From Burkholderiales bacterium (GTDB lineage: Bacteria > Pseudomonadota > Gammaproteobacteria > Burkholderiales > Usitatibacteraceae): a stretch of 12,215 nt of DNA. This document shows, piece after piece, positions 1 through 8,408 of this stretch. The notes beneath the pieces are model-generated. The model ran no database searches and was not told where the DNA came from. It worked only from the letters and a program-made list of their open reading frames with translations. How positions within the stretch are numbered: position 1 is the stretch's first letter; every line of letters starts with the position of its first letter. Position numbers and translations under genes: made by a program. Location: assembly GCA_017880705.1 (NCBI GenBank), contig JADGRS010000049.1, positions 1 through 12,215 of the forward strand. The letters run 5' to 3'.

Positions 1-587
1 AGCGTCTTGATCGGGCCCGCGGAGATCGCGTTCACGCGGATCCCCGAGGGCCCGAGGCCCGCGGCGAGATAACGCACGCCGGCCTCGAGACTCGCCTTGG
101 CCAGCCCCATCACGTTGTAGTGTGGAAGGGCGCGGGCGGCGCCGAGATAGGAGAGCGTCACGATCGAGGCGTTGCGGCCCTGCATCATCGGCGCCGCCGC
201 CTTCGCGAGCGCCGCGAGGCTGTAGCTCGACACGTCGTGGGCGACGCGGAACGCCTCGCGCGTCACGCTCTCGTGGAAGGCGCCTTTCAGGGCCTCGCGC
301 GGCGCGAAGGCGATCGCATGGACAAGCCCGTCGAGAGAATCCCAGCTCTTCGCGAGGTCCGCGAAGAGGGCATCGATCTGCGCGTCGTCGGCGACATCGC
401 AGGGATAGACGAGGGTCGCGCCGAACTCCTGGGCGAGATTCGCCACGCGCTCGCGAACGCCTTCGCCCTGGTAGGTGAAGGCGAGCTCCGCGCCCTCGCG
501 CGCGCACGCCTTCGCGATCCCGTAGGCGATCGAGCGGTTGGAAAGCATCCCCGTCACGAGGATGCGGCGGCCCTGCAGGAAGCCCAT
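1..587 (-). CDS. fabI: Enoyl-[acyl-carrier-protein] reductase (NADH) FabI, partial (N-terminal 195 codons)
   Basis: FabI reduces the trans-2-enoyl-ACP double bond in the last step of each type II fatty-acid elongation cycle, in the cytoplasm. Reading the minus strand from the ATG at 587 gives a product that aligns without gaps to E. coli FabI over its first ~90 residues. Seen are the FabI-type nucleotide-binding start ([16 protein letters not shown], residues 11-26), the active-site triad Tyr147, Tyr157 and Lys164 in SYLGA...YNVMGLAK, and the [10 protein letters not shown] segment (186-195) near the edge. The family is about 260 residues, so roughly the last quarter lies outside the window. 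A good ribosome-binding site precedes the ATG. Residue 93 is Ala in HAIAFAP where E. coli has Gly93, a position linked to triclosan susceptibility. The gene is divergent from the ABC importer cluster. Identification is secure; the inhibitor implication is not. Confidence 0.97.
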   Translation of the reverse strand, partial: MGFLQGRRILVTGMLSNRSIAYGIAKACAREGAELAFTYQGEGVRERVANLAQEFGATLVYPCDVADDAQIDALFADLAKSWDSLDGLVHAIAFAPREALKGAFHESVTREAFRVAHDVSSYSLAALAKAAAPMMQGRNASIVTLSYLGAARALPHYNVMGLAKASLEAGVRYLAAGLGPSGIRVNAISAGPIKT

Positions 588-594
588 TGCGACG

Positions 595-602
595 TTCCTT
601 CC
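595..602 (-). promoter_or_regulatory. Ribosome-binding site of fabI
   Basis: On the minus strand this reads GGAAGGAA and ends seven bases before the ATG at 587. It is strongly purine-rich and fixes the fabI start. The resulting N-terminus ([13 protein letters not shown]) matches the usual FabI N-terminus. Confidence 0.8.
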
Positions 603-716
603 CCGTAGAATTGCAGGAAACATATGGATACAGAAGGCGTCGAAGTGTATCGCATAATCGATCCACGTCCCCTCGAGGAGAGCCTCACTAGCGTCCTTCG
701 CCCGGGGCGGCGACGA

Positions 717-722
717 TATAAT
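717..722 (+). promoter_or_regulatory. Candidate -10 box (TATAAT) for the ABC importer cluster
   Basis: A perfect TATAAT stands out in this GC-rich divergent intergenic region (588-748). No good -35 is seen: the six bases 17 bp upstream (694-699) read TCCTTC. Transcription would start near 729-730, leaving a leader of about 20 nt before the TTG at 749. A second AT-rich near-match, CATAAT, lies at 653-658, also without a clear -35. I found no convincing fabI promoter on the other strand. Confidence 0.45.
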
Positions 723-748
723 CCCGCAGCTCTCCCGCTCTCCCGCCC

Positions 749-2572
749 TTGAGAATTCCGCGCTTCCTAGCCATCGCCGCCGCCACGCTGCTCGTCGCGT
801 GTGCGACGCTTCCCGCGGCGGCCCAGAAGAAAGTGCTGCACATCGCCTTCCGCGTCGCAGAGACGGGCTTCGACCCGCAGCGGGTCTTCGACCGGTACTC
901 CGTCGGCGTGTGCGAGAACATCTTCGAGGGCCTTCTCACCTACGATTACCTCGCGCGTCCGGCCCGCCTCGTGCCGCTCGTCGCGGAGACGATCCCCGAA
1001 CCCGAAGAGGGTGCCACGCGCTACACCTTCCGCATCAAGCCCGGGATCTTCTTCACCGACGACCCGGCGTTCAAGGGAGCGAAGCGCGAGCTGGTCGCGA
1101 GGGATTTCGAGTACATGGTGAAGCGCTTTCGCGATCCGAAGAACCGCAGCCCCTACGAGTGGCTCTTCGAGAACCGGATCGTCGGGCTCGACGAGCTCAC
1201 CGAGAAGGCGAAGAAGTCCGGGCAGTTCGACTACGACGCTCCTGTCGCGGGACTGGAGGTGCGCGGCAAGTATGTGATCAGCTTCAAGCTGAAGGCGCCC
1301 GACTACAACTTCCTCTACACCCTTGCGATGCCGAATGTGGCGCCGATGCCGCGCGAGGTGGTGGAGGCCTATGCGGCCGACACTCATGGCCACCCGGTGG
1401 GCACCGGCCCCTTCATTCTCAAGGACTGGGTGCGGCGCTCTAAGATCGTGCTCGAGAGAAATCCCGACCATCGCGGCTACGAGCTCGACACGCGTTATGC
1501 GGATCCCTCCGACCCATGGGATCGCAAGGTGATGGACGACCTGCGCGGCAAGCGCCTGCCCGCGCTCGACCGCGTCGAGATCAGCATCATCGAGGAAGAC
1601 CAGCCGCGCTATCTCGCTTTCGTCAACAAGGAGCACGACATCCTCGACGAGACGCCCTTCTCGTTCATCGACCAGGTGCTGCCGAACGGCAAGCTCTCGA
1701 AGGCGATGGCAAAGGAGCACATGAATGTCTTCCGCGAGCTGCAGCCCGAGATCACCTATGACGTGTTCAACGTCGAGCCCAAGCTCGCAAGCGGGCAGGA
1801 AAATCCGGTAGGTGGCTACTCTCCCGAGCGTGTCGCGCTGCGCCGCGCCATGATTCTCGCGCACGATCGCGACCAGGAGATCTCCGTCATCCGCAAGAAC
1901 CAGGCGCTGCCCGCGCAGACGCCGGTTCCTCCCGGCGTGGTGGGCTACGATACGTCGCTCCACTCCACCGAGCAGGACCCCGACCCCGCGCGCGCCAAGG
2001 CGCTCCTCGACATGTTCGGCTACATGGACCGCGACGGCGACGGCTGGCGCGAGAGGCCCGACGGCACGCCGCTCGTCATCCAGTACAAGTACAACGTCGG
2101 GGGCGACTCGCGCCAACTCGCCGAGCTCTGGGTCAAGTCGATGACGGCGGTCGGCATCCATCTTGAAGCGACGGCAGTGCAGTTCGCCGATCTGCTCAAC
2201 GACAAGCGGGTCGGCAATTTCGAGATGGCGGCCTCCGCGTGGATCGCAGACTATCCCGACGCCCAGAATTTCCTGCAGCTGCTCTACGGCCCCAACACCA
2301 ATCAATCCAACGAGTCGCGCTTCAAGCTCGCCGAATACGACCGGCTCTACGAGAAATCGTTGGGCGTGCCCGACAGCCCCGAGCGCAACCAGCTCTACCG
2401 CGAGATGGACCGGCTCATCCTCGCCTACGCGCCGTGGCGGCTGGGCGTGCATCGCATCTTCAACCATCTGCAGTACCCTTGGGTGAAGGGATACAAGAAA
2501 CACCCGATTCTCTACACGAACTTCAAGTATCTCGATCTGGACGTGGCCGCGCAGCACCTGGCCATGAAGTAA
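749..2572 (+). CDS. ABC transporter substrate-binding protein, family 5 (peptide/solute type)
   Basis: Extracytoplasmic binding protein that captures the solute and delivers it to the permeases encoded next. The 607-residue product begins with an export signal: basic MRIPR, a hydrophobic core to about residue 17, then either a lipobox-like LVAC (Cys18, lipoprotein) or a signal peptidase I site after AAA25. The mature part has the SBP_bac_5 layout: a [25 protein letters not shown] segment near the N-terminus (written here in pieces: [17 protein letters not shown]), [11 protein letters not shown], and [13 protein letters not shown] in the middle, which is a family hallmark. The length is at the large end for oligopeptide-type proteins. 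TTG is the only start available: an in-frame TAA lies at 719-721 and no ATG or GTG follows it before the signal peptide. No Shine-Dalgarno is visible. The ligand is unknown; peptides are the family default. It does not resemble E. coli YejA at its N-terminus. Confidence 0.92.
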   Translation: MRIPRFLAIAAATLLVACATLPAAAQKKVLHIAFRVAETGFDPQRVFDRYSVGVCENIFEGLLTYDYLARPARLVPLVAETIPEPEEGATRYTFRIKPGIFFTDDPAFKGAKRELVARDFEYMVKRFRDPKNRSPYEWLFENRIVGLDELTEKAKKSGQFDYDAPVAGLEVRGKYVISFKLKAPDYNFLYTLAMPNVAPMPREVVEAYAADTHGHPVGTGPFILKDWVRRSKIVLERNPDHRGYELDTRYADPSDPWDRKVMDDLRGKRLPALDRVEISIIEEDQPRYLAFVNKEHDILDETPFSFIDQVLPNGKLSKAMAKEHMNVFRELQPEITYDVFNVEPKLASGQENPVGGYSPERVALRRAMILAHDRDQEISVIRKNQALPAQTPVPPGVVGYDTSLHSTEQDPDPARAKALLDMFGYMDRDGDGWRERPDGTPLVIQYKYNVGGDSRQLAELWVKSMTAVGIHLEATAVQFADLLNDKRVGNFEMAASAWIADYPDAQNFLQLLYGPNTNQSNESRFKLAEYDRLYEKSLGVPDSPERNQLYREMDRLILAYAPWRLGVHRIFNHLQYPWVKGYKKHPILYTNFKYLDLDVAAQHLAMK

Positions 2573-2607
2573 ATCGGCGATGTGCAGATCGCTGGCAGCG
2601 GGGCGGT

Positions 2608-2640
2608 CGTTGGAGCGGGCACTTGCCGTGCCGCTCAACG
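2608..2640 (+). promoter_or_regulatory. Intercistronic hairpin between binding-protein and permease genes
   Basis: The arm at 2608-2622 pairs with 2628-2640 around a five-base loop (TTGCC), giving 13 base pairs with two single-G bulges; the inner GGCAC/GTGCC is perfect. It lies in the 95-bp gap after the binding-protein stop and before the permease ribosome-binding site. No T-run follows, so it is not a typical intrinsic terminator. Hairpins at this place in other importer operons (for example malE-malF) protect the upstream mRNA from 3' decay and raise binding-protein yield. That role here is inferred from position. Confidence 0.6.
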
Positions 2641-2652
2641 ACGCGTAATGGA

Positions 2653-2658
2653 AGGGAG
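2653..2658 (+). promoter_or_regulatory. Ribosome-binding site of the first permease
   Basis: AGGGAG lies nine bases before the ATG at 2668. It fixes the permease start there, although the open frame continues upstream to 2239 inside the binding-protein gene. Confidence 0.75.
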
Positions 2659-2667
2659 AACGACGAA

Positions 2668-3606
2668 ATGACCGCGTATGTTTTACGACGACTGTGGCAG
2701 ATCATCCCGACAATCGCCGGGGTGATCCTGCTCATCTTCTTCCTGTTCAACTGGGTGGGAGGCGATCCGGCGATGGTGCTCGCCGGCAAGATCTCCAACC
2801 CGGAACAGATCGCCAACATCCGCCGGCAGCTGGGCATAGACGAGCCCTACTGGTACCAGCTCTGGGTCTTCGTGAAGCAGGTCTTCACGTTCGACTTCGG
2901 GCGCAGCTGGTCCACCAACGAGGAAGTCTCGCGCATCCTCATCACGCGCGTGGGGCCGACCCTCACGATCATGATCCCGGTGCTCATCATCACGACGTCC
3001 CTCGCCGTCGTCTTCTCGATCATGGTCGCCTACGTGCGCGGCACGCTCACCGACCGCATGATCATGATCGTCTGCACCGTGGCGATGTCGGTGAGCTTCC
3101 TCGTCTACATCATCGTGTTCCAGTGGCTCTTCGGCTTCATCCTCGGGTGGTTCCCGGTGCAGGGCTGGAGCGAGAGCTTCGGCAAGAACCTCGGCTACTA
3201 CGCGCCGCTCCCGATCATGCTCGCGGTGTTCGTGGGCCTCGCGCCCGAGCTTCGCCTCTACCGCTCGTTCTTCCTCGACGAGATCAACCAGGACTATGTG
3301 CGCACCGCCCGCGCCAAGGGCGTTCCCGAGAAGAGCGTGATGCTCAAGCACGTGCTGAGGAACGCGATGATCCCGATCCTCACCAACGTCGGCATAGCGC
3401 TCCCCGGGATCTTCGTCGGCTCGTTCCTGCTCGAGGTGTTCTTCTCGATCCCGGGCCTGGGCCGCGAGATCATCACCGCGGTGAACCGCAGCGACTTCCC
3501 CGTCATCAAGGCGGTGACGGTCTACCTCGCGGTCATCACCATGTTCATCAACCTGCTGGTCGACGTGATGTACAAGGTCGTCGACCCGCGCGTGTCGTTC
3601 AAATAG
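2668..3606 (+). CDS. ABC transporter permease, DppB/OppB type
   Basis: Inner-membrane subunit that forms the transport channel with the next gene's product. The 312-residue protein starts MTAYVLRRLWQIIPTI, with a first membrane segment at about residues 11-30 followed by the GGDPA turn usual in DppB-like permeases. Further hydrophobic segments lie near 99-122, 132-158, 181-194, 236-260 and 281-302. The EAA coupling loop that contacts the ATPase is at about 205-219 (EINQDYVRTARAKGV), followed by LRNAMIPILTN and the C-terminal VVDPRV, both family hallmarks. Length is normal for DppB (about 310-340). The upstream part of the open frame, overlapping the binding-protein gene, has no permease-like sequence and is excluded. 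The next gene follows after 9 bp, so the two are co-transcribed. Confidence 0.95.
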   Translation: MTAYVLRRLWQIIPTIAGVILLIFFLFNWVGGDPAMVLAGKISNPEQIANIRRQLGIDEPYWYQLWVFVKQVFTFDFGRSWSTNEEVSRILITRVGPTLTIMIPVLIITTSLAVVFSIMVAYVRGTLTDRMIMIVCTVAMSVSFLVYIIVFQWLFGFILGWFPVQGWSESFGKNLGYYAPLPIMLAVFVGLAPELRLYRSFFLDEINQDYVRTARAKGVPEKSVMLKHVLRNAMIPILTNVGIALPGIFVGSFLLEVFFSIPGLGREIITAVNRSDFPVIKAVTVYLAVITMFINLLVDVMYKVVDPRVSFK

Positions 3607-3615
3607 GGAGCATTC

Positions 3616-4686
3616 ATGAGCGCGGTTCTGCGGAATCCTCCCCTGCCGCCGATGCAGGAATCGCCGGGCCTCTGGGCCCTCGCCTGGAGGCGCATGCGCC
3701 AGGACACCGTCGGCATGGTCTCGCTCGTGATCGTCGCGATCTTCCTCGCGATGATGGCCGGATCGTACACGGGCCTCATCGCGAAGGACTGGAACAAGGA
3801 AAAGGGCGTCTCGTACGCCAATCCCGCGTTCCTCGCCGGCGCCGAGAACCTCGAGGCGAGGTCGATGGCCGCGAAGGACGCGACGGCGAAGGCGCCGCCC
3901 GTGGACCTCTCCGACATCGATCCGCTCGCGCCGCGCTACAAGGAGTGGGAGGAGCGCGCCGCGAGGATCGCGGTGACCGAGACCAAGCGCGCGGAAGTGC
4001 TGCCCTTCGGCGGCGACAAATGGGGCCGCGACGTCCTGCAGAAGGCGATCAAGGGCTCCCAGATCTCGATTTTCGTGGGGCTCTCCGCGGCGCTGCTGGC
4101 CACGTTCATCGGCACCATGCTCGGCGCGGCGGCGGGTTACTGGGGCGGATGGGCGAACGACGTCCTTGAGTGGGTCTACAACGTCTTCACGTCCATTCCC
4201 TACATCCTCCTGATCCTCGCGTTCGCAGCCGTTGCCACGGCCACGGGCAAGTTCGGCAAAGGCATCGTGCCGATCGTCCTCATCCTCTCGCTCACCGGCT
4301 GGACAGGCATCTATCGCCTGATGCGCGCCGAGTACATCAAGCACTCGAACCGCGAGTACGTGAAGGCGGCGCAGGCGATCGGCGCCTCGAACTGGTCGCG
4401 CATGTTCATCCATATCCTTCCCAACGTGAGCCACGTGGCGCTGGTGCAGTTGTCGCAGCACGTGGTCGGCTTCATCAAGGCCGAGGTGATCCTCTCCTTC
4501 CTGGGATTCGGCGTCCCCGTCGACATGGTGTCGTGGGGCACGATGCTCGCCGAGGCGCAGAACGAGCTCGTCATCGGCAAGTGGTGGCAGCTCTTCGCCG
4601 CCGGCGCGTCGATGGCGATCCTGGTCACCGCGTTTTCCCTCCTCACCGATTCTATGCGCGACGCGCTCGATCCGAAATTGAAATGA
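3616..4686 (+). CDS. ABC transporter permease, DppC/OppC type, with enlarged periplasmic segment
   Basis: Second inner-membrane channel subunit, 356 residues. AGGGAG at 3605-3610, overlapping the previous stop codon, stands five bases before the ATG. A cytoplasmic N-terminus leads into membrane segment 1 (about 33-55). Residues ~56-128 form a polar, Ala/Lys/Glu-rich stretch before the conserved LPFGGDKWGRDVLQKAIKGSQ (129-149, quoted as its two halves LPFGGDKWGRDVL and QKAIKGSQ). The transmembrane domain then runs to the C-terminus, with the EAA loop at about 247-261 (YVKAAQAIGASNWSR) and FLGFGVP near 295-301. E. coli DppC is about 300 residues, with roughly 30 residues between segment 1 and the GTDDVGRDV motif. 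The counterpart here is about 40 residues longer. The stop overlaps the ATPase start (ATGA), indicating translational coupling. Confidence 0.95.
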   Translation: MSAVLRNPPLPPMQESPGLWALAWRRMRQDTVGMVSLVIVAIFLAMMAGSYTGLIAKDWNKEKGVSYANPAFLAGAENLEARSMAAKDATAKAPPVDLSDIDPLAPRYKEWEERAARIAVTETKRAEVLPFGGDKWGRDVLQKAIKGSQISIFVGLSAALLATFIGTMLGAAAGYWGGWANDVLEWVYNVFTSIPYILLILAFAAVATATGKFGKGIVPIVLILSLTGWTGIYRLMRAEYIKHSNREYVKAAQAIGASNWSRMFIHILPNVSHVALVQLSQHVVGFIKAEVILSFLGFGVPVDMVSWGTMLAEAQNELVIGKWWQLFAAGASMAILVTAFSLLTDSMRDALDPKLK

Positions 4687-6404
4687 CGAACCTCATCCTC
4701 CAGGTGCAGGACCTCGATATCGCCTTCCAGGTCGACCGGAAGTCGGAGCCGTTCCGCGCGGTGAAGGCAATCTCCTTCGACGTCCCGACCAACACCACCG
4801 TGGCGCTGGTCGGCGAGTCCGGGAGCGGCAAGAGCGTCACCGCGATGTCGATCCTCGGGCTCCTTCCGCATAACGCGATCGTCGCGCCTTCGAGCCGCAT
4901 CACCTATTTCGGTTCGAACCCCGGCTCCGCGGGCGGGCGCGACCTGCTGAAGGCCTCGCGCGACCAGCTGCAGAGTATCCGCGGCAAGGACATCTCGGTG
5001 ATCTTCCAGGAGCCGATGACGTCGCTGAATCCCGTGTTCACCGTGGGCGAGCAGATCGCGGAGGTGCTGCGCCTGCACATGGGCATGGGCATCCGCCAGG
5101 CGGGGGCGCGTGCCATCGAGCTCCTGGGCGAGGTCGGCATCCCGAACCCGCAGCTGCGCGCGAATTCCTACCCCCACGAGATGTCCGGCGGGCAGCAGCA
5201 GCGCGTGATGATCGCGATGGCGATCGCATGCGAGCCGAAGCTGCTCATCGCCGACGAGCCGACCACCGCGCTCGACGTCACCATCCAGAGGCAGATCCTC
5301 GACCTCGTCGCGAGCCTGCAGGTGAAGCACAACATGTCGGTGCTCTTCATCACCCACGACCTCGGCGTCGTGGGCGACATCGCCGACAGCGTGGTCGTCA
5401 TGCAGGCGGGCGAGATCAAGGAGCAGGGCCCGGTCAAGGCGATCTTCGAGCAGCCGCAGCATCCCTACACCAAGGCGCTCCTCGCCTGCCGGCCGCGGCT
5501 CGACGCGAGGCCCAGGCGCCTGCCGGTGATCGACGATTTCATGAAGGGCGAGGGCCGCGTCTCCGTCGGCGATCGCGCGCGCGGCACGACTCCGGGCGAT
5601 CCGATCATCCTCGAGGTGAAGGGGCTCACCAAGACGTTCTTCCTCAAGGAGGGGCTCTTCGGCAAGCGGGCGGTCCCCGCGGTGAGGAACGTGAGCTTCT
5701 CGTTGCCCCGGGGAAAGACGCTCGGCCTGGTCGGCGAATCGGGCTCCGGCAAGACGACGGTCGGCCTCACGCTGATGCGGCTGCACGACGCGACCAGCGG
5801 GGAGGTGCTCTTCGAAGGCAAGGACCTCCTCGCGTTGAGCGAGCGCGAGATGATGGCCTACCGCCGCCGCATCCAGATCATCTTTCAGAATCCGTACGCC
5901 TCGCTCAACCCGCGCATGACGGTCGGGCACATCCTCGTCGAGCCGATGAAGATCCACTCCATCGGCAGCGGCGAGCGCGAGCGCGTGGACATGGCGTTCC
6001 AGCTCCTCAAGCGGGTGGGGCTGTCGGAGCAATCGTTCTACAAGTACCCCCACGAGTTCTCCGGCGGGCAGCGCCAGAGGATCGCCATCGCGCGCTGCCT
6101 CACGATGAAGCCCGACGTGCTGATCTGCGACGAGTCGGTCTCCGCGCTCGACGTGTCGGTCCAGGCGCAGGTGCTGAACCTGCTGCAGGACCTGCAGGAC
6201 GAGTACGGGCTTTCGTACATCTTCATCTCCCACGACCTCGCGGTCGTGAAGTACATTTCCGACCGGGTGATGGTGATGAACGAGGGCGCGATCGTCGAGA
6301 TGGCCGACTCCGACGAGATCTATCGCCATCCGCGCGAGGAGTACACGCGCAAGCTGCTGTCGTCGATTCCCAAGGGCTACCAGCTGGCCGCCCTACCTTC
6401 CTGA
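4683..6404 (+). CDS. ABC transporter ATP-binding protein with two fused nucleotide-binding domains (DppD+DppF type)
   Basis: Cytoplasmic ATPase that powers the importer. The 573-residue protein holds two complete ABC domains. Domain 1 (about 1-275): Walker A GESGSGKS 44-51, Q-loop Gln109, signature MSGGQ 167-171, Walker B LLIADEP 187-193, H-loop His225, then the [11 protein letters not shown] tail (257-267) typical of OppD/DppD. Domain 2 (about 307-565): Walker A GESGSGKT 351-358, Q-loop Gln402, signature FSGGQ 459-463, Walker B VLICDES 479-485, His517. All catalytic positions are intact in both halves, so both ATP sites should be active. E. coli YejF and GsiA have the same fused plan, whereas Dpp and Opp use two genes. 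The start at 4683 overlaps the permease stop by 4 bp (ATGA). No separate Shine-Dalgarno is seen, which fits coupled translation. Confidence 0.96.
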   Translation: MTNLILQVQDLDIAFQVDRKSEPFRAVKAISFDVPTNTTVALVGESGSGKSVTAMSILGLLPHNAIVAPSSRITYFGSNPGSAGGRDLLKASRDQLQSIRGKDISVIFQEPMTSLNPVFTVGEQIAEVLRLHMGMGIRQAGARAIELLGEVGIPNPQLRANSYPHEMSGGQQQRVMIAMAIACEPKLLIADEPTTALDVTIQRQILDLVASLQVKHNMSVLFITHDLGVVGDIADSVVVMQAGEIKEQGPVKAIFEQPQHPYTKALLACRPRLDARPRRLPVIDDFMKGEGRVSVGDRARGTTPGDPIILEVKGLTKTFFLKEGLFGKRAVPAVRNVSFSLPRGKTLGLVGESGSGKTTVGLTLMRLHDATSGEVLFEGKDLLALSEREMMAYRRRIQIIFQNPYASLNPRMTVGHILVEPMKIHSIGSGERERVDMAFQLLKRVGLSEQSFYKYPHEFSGGQRQRIAIARCLTMKPDVLICDESVSALDVSVQAQVLNLLQDLQDEYGLSYIFISHDLAVVKYISDRVMVMNEGAIVEMADSDEIYRHPREEYTRKLLSSIPKGYQLAALPS

Positions 6405-6419
6405 TCCACGGAGCTTTCG

Positions 6420-8399
6420 ATGCGTCGTCTTGTCGTCTTCCTCGCGGCCGCCGCGACCATGTCCTGCGCCGCGGCGCCCGCGGCCCCCAATCCCACGGGC
6501 CATCCCCTCATGCCGCTCTACGACGCGGCGGGCGTCGAGCGCGTCTGCGCCGACGGCATCGCGCGGGCGCAGAAGGCCATCGCCGACATGGGGGCGCGGC
6601 GCGGCCCGGGCGCGATCTTCGGCGAGTGGAACCGCCTCGCGATCCAGATGGAGGACGTTCTCAACCCCGTGTACCTCCTGGCGAACGTCTCGCCCGACAA
6701 GGCGGTGCGCGACGCGGCCGAGCCGTGCCTGCAGAAATTCACGACGCTCGGCACGGATCTCTTCCAGGACGAGAAGCTCTTCGCACGTGTCAGCGCCGCC
6801 GCGCCCGCCAATCCGCACCAGGCGAAGCTGAAGAAGGACCTGATGGAGGGCTTCGAGGATAGCGGGGTCGCATTGCCCCCCGAGAAGCGCGCGCGCGCCA
6901 AGGCGATCTTCGAGAAGCTCGAGGAGCTGCGCCAGGCGTTCGACCGCAACATCCGCGACGATCCTACCAGGGTGAAGTTCACGCCCGAGGAGATGGAGGG
7001 CCTCCCGGAGGGCTACCTGAAGGGCCGCAAGCGCGACGCGGACGGCAACTACGTCCTCGGCCTCGACTACCCGTCGTACTTCCCCTTCCTGCAGAACGCG
7101 CGGCGCGAGGAGCCGCGCCGGCGCTACTACATCGCGAAGCTGAACGAGGGCGGCGCGCAGAACCTCGACGTGCTCCACGAGATCTTCAAGCTGCGCCAGG
7201 AGCTCGCGGGCCTCTACGGCATGCCCTCCTACGCGCAATACGCATTGCGCCGCAGGATGGTCGAGACGCCCGAGGTCGTGAACCGGTTCCTCGCCGACGT
7301 GAAGACCGCGGTCACGGCCCTGGAGATCAGGGAAGTCGAGGAGCTGCGGGTCGAGAAGTCGAAAGATCTGGCCACGCCGCTCGCGGACACGAAGATCCAT
7401 CGCTGGGACACGTCGTACTACGCCGAGAAGGTGCGCCGCGAGCGCTTCAGCGTCGACCAGGAGAAGCTGCGCAGGTATTTCCCGACGGACAAGGCCGTCG
7501 ACTACACGCTGCGCGTCTCGCAAACGCTCTACGGCGTGAAGTTCAAGGAATCGAAGGTCGCCGCGTGGCACGACGACGTGCGCTATTTCGACGTCATCGA
7601 CGCGAAGACCGGGCGCTTCATCTCGGGCTTCTACCTCGACCTTTTCCCGCGCGAGGGCAAGTTCAACCACGCCGCGGCGTTCCCGATCCGGGGCGCGAGC
7701 CGCCTCGCGGGACGCACGCCGCTCGCCGCGCTCGTCACCAACTTCAATCGCGAGGGCCTGAACCACGACGAGCTCGAGACGCTCATGCACGAGTTCGGCC
7801 ACGTGCTGCACGGCGTGCTGTCGCGCGTCGACTACAACCCGCAGGCGGGAACGAGCGTGAAGGGCGACTTCGTCGAGGCGCCGTCGCAGATGTTCGAGGA
7901 GTGGGCGCGCCGCGAGCAGCCGCTCGCGCTTTTCAAGGCGGTGTGTCCGGATTGCCCGCAGCTCACCCACGAGGATATCGGCCGTCTCGAAGCCGCGCGC
8001 CGCTACGGCCAGGGGATCCGCTATGCGCGGCAGTGGCTCTACGCGGCCTTCGACATGGCACTCGCGACGGATCCGCAGCCGCCGCTCGCCTTGTGGAAGA
8101 AGCTCGAGAGCGCGACGCCGCTCGGCTTCGAGGAGGGCACGTCGTTTCCCTCCTCGTTCAGCCACATCGCCAACCAGTACGCCGCGGGCTATTACGGCTA
8201 CATGTGGTCCGAGGTGCTGGCTCTCGACATGCTCACGCCCTTCAAGGCGAACATGCTCGACCCGAAGGTCGGCGCGCGTTACCTCGACACGATCCTGTCG
8301 CAGGGCGGGCAGCAGGAGGAGATGGCGATGGTGCGGAAGTTCCTCGGCCGCAATCCCTCGAGCGACGCGTTCTTCGCGGAGATCACCGGCAAGCGCTGA
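6420..8399 (+). CDS. Exported M3-family zinc metallopeptidase (thimet oligopeptidase / Dcp-like)
   Basis: M3 peptidases cut short peptides inside a deep channel. The 659-residue product has the zinc motif HEFGH (His457, Glu458, His461) and the third ligand Glu486 in EAPSQ, 29 residues after His457, as in thimet oligopeptidase. The substrate-binding His/Tyr cluster FSHIANQYAAGYYGYMWSE lies near the C-terminus. Length matches the family (about 680). Unlike most bacterial M3 enzymes, which are cytosolic, it starts with a signal sequence (MRRLVVFLAAAATMSC), cleaved either near AAAPA or as a lipoprotein at Cys16; the lipobox is imperfect. A CPDC motif (Cys509, Cys512) could form a disulfide outside the cytoplasm. 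GGAG six bases before the ATG supports this start. It follows the ATPase gene by 15 bp, so it is probably in the importer operon. Family is certain; location and substrate are inferred. Confidence 0.95.
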   Translation: MRRLVVFLAAAATMSCAAAPAAPNPTGHPLMPLYDAAGVERVCADGIARAQKAIADMGARRGPGAIFGEWNRLAIQMEDVLNPVYLLANVSPDKAVRDAAEPCLQKFTTLGTDLFQDEKLFARVSAAAPANPHQAKLKKDLMEGFEDSGVALPPEKRARAKAIFEKLEELRQAFDRNIRDDPTRVKFTPEEMEGLPEGYLKGRKRDADGNYVLGLDYPSYFPFLQNARREEPRRRYYIAKLNEGGAQNLDVLHEIFKLRQELAGLYGMPSYAQYALRRRMVETPEVVNRFLADVKTAVTALEIREVEELRVEKSKDLATPLADTKIHRWDTSYYAEKVRRERFSVDQEKLRRYFPTDKAVDYTLRVSQTLYGVKFKESKVAAWHDDVRYFDVIDAKTGRFISGFYLDLFPREGKFNHAAAFPIRGASRLAGRTPLAALVTNFNREGLNHDELETLMHEFGHVLHGVLSRVDYNPQAGTSVKGDFVEAPSQMFEEWARREQPLALFKAVCPDCPQLTHEDIGRLEAARRYGQGIRYARQWLYAAFDMALATDPQPPLALWKKLESATPLGFEEGTSFPSSFSHIANQYAAGYYGYMWSEVLALDMLTPFKANMLDPKVGARYLDTILSQGGQQEEMAMVRKFLGRNPSSDAFFAEITGKR

Positions 8400-8408
8400 C
8401 TAGGCCCC

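Noticed and set aside
5..587. Plus-strand frames at 120-608 and 122-478 as genes
   Set aside because: They overlap fabI on the opposite strand, are extremely Arg-rich and have no recognisable domain.
767..2638. Long minus-strand open frame opposite the binding-protein gene, and similar ones at 2683-4461, 4311-6329 and 6393-8165
   Set aside because: Their translations are rich in Arg, His, Val, Asp and Glu with no family motifs. They are antisense shadows of GC-rich genes whose own frames carry clear domains.
2239..2667. Upstream extension of the first permease frame into the binding-protein gene
   Set aside because: This part reads as a low-complexity out-of-frame translation. The start at 2668 has a ribosome-binding site and the family N-terminus.
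4170..4682. Upstream extension of the ATPase frame inside the second permease gene
   Set aside because: No ABC-like sequence lies before [15 protein letters not shown]; the ATGA overlap at 4683 is the natural start.
749..6404. Assignment of the importer as YejABEF (microcin C-type)
   Set aside because: The fused ATPase and large binding protein resemble that layout, but the binding-protein N-terminus does not match YejA and the first permease is shorter than YejB.
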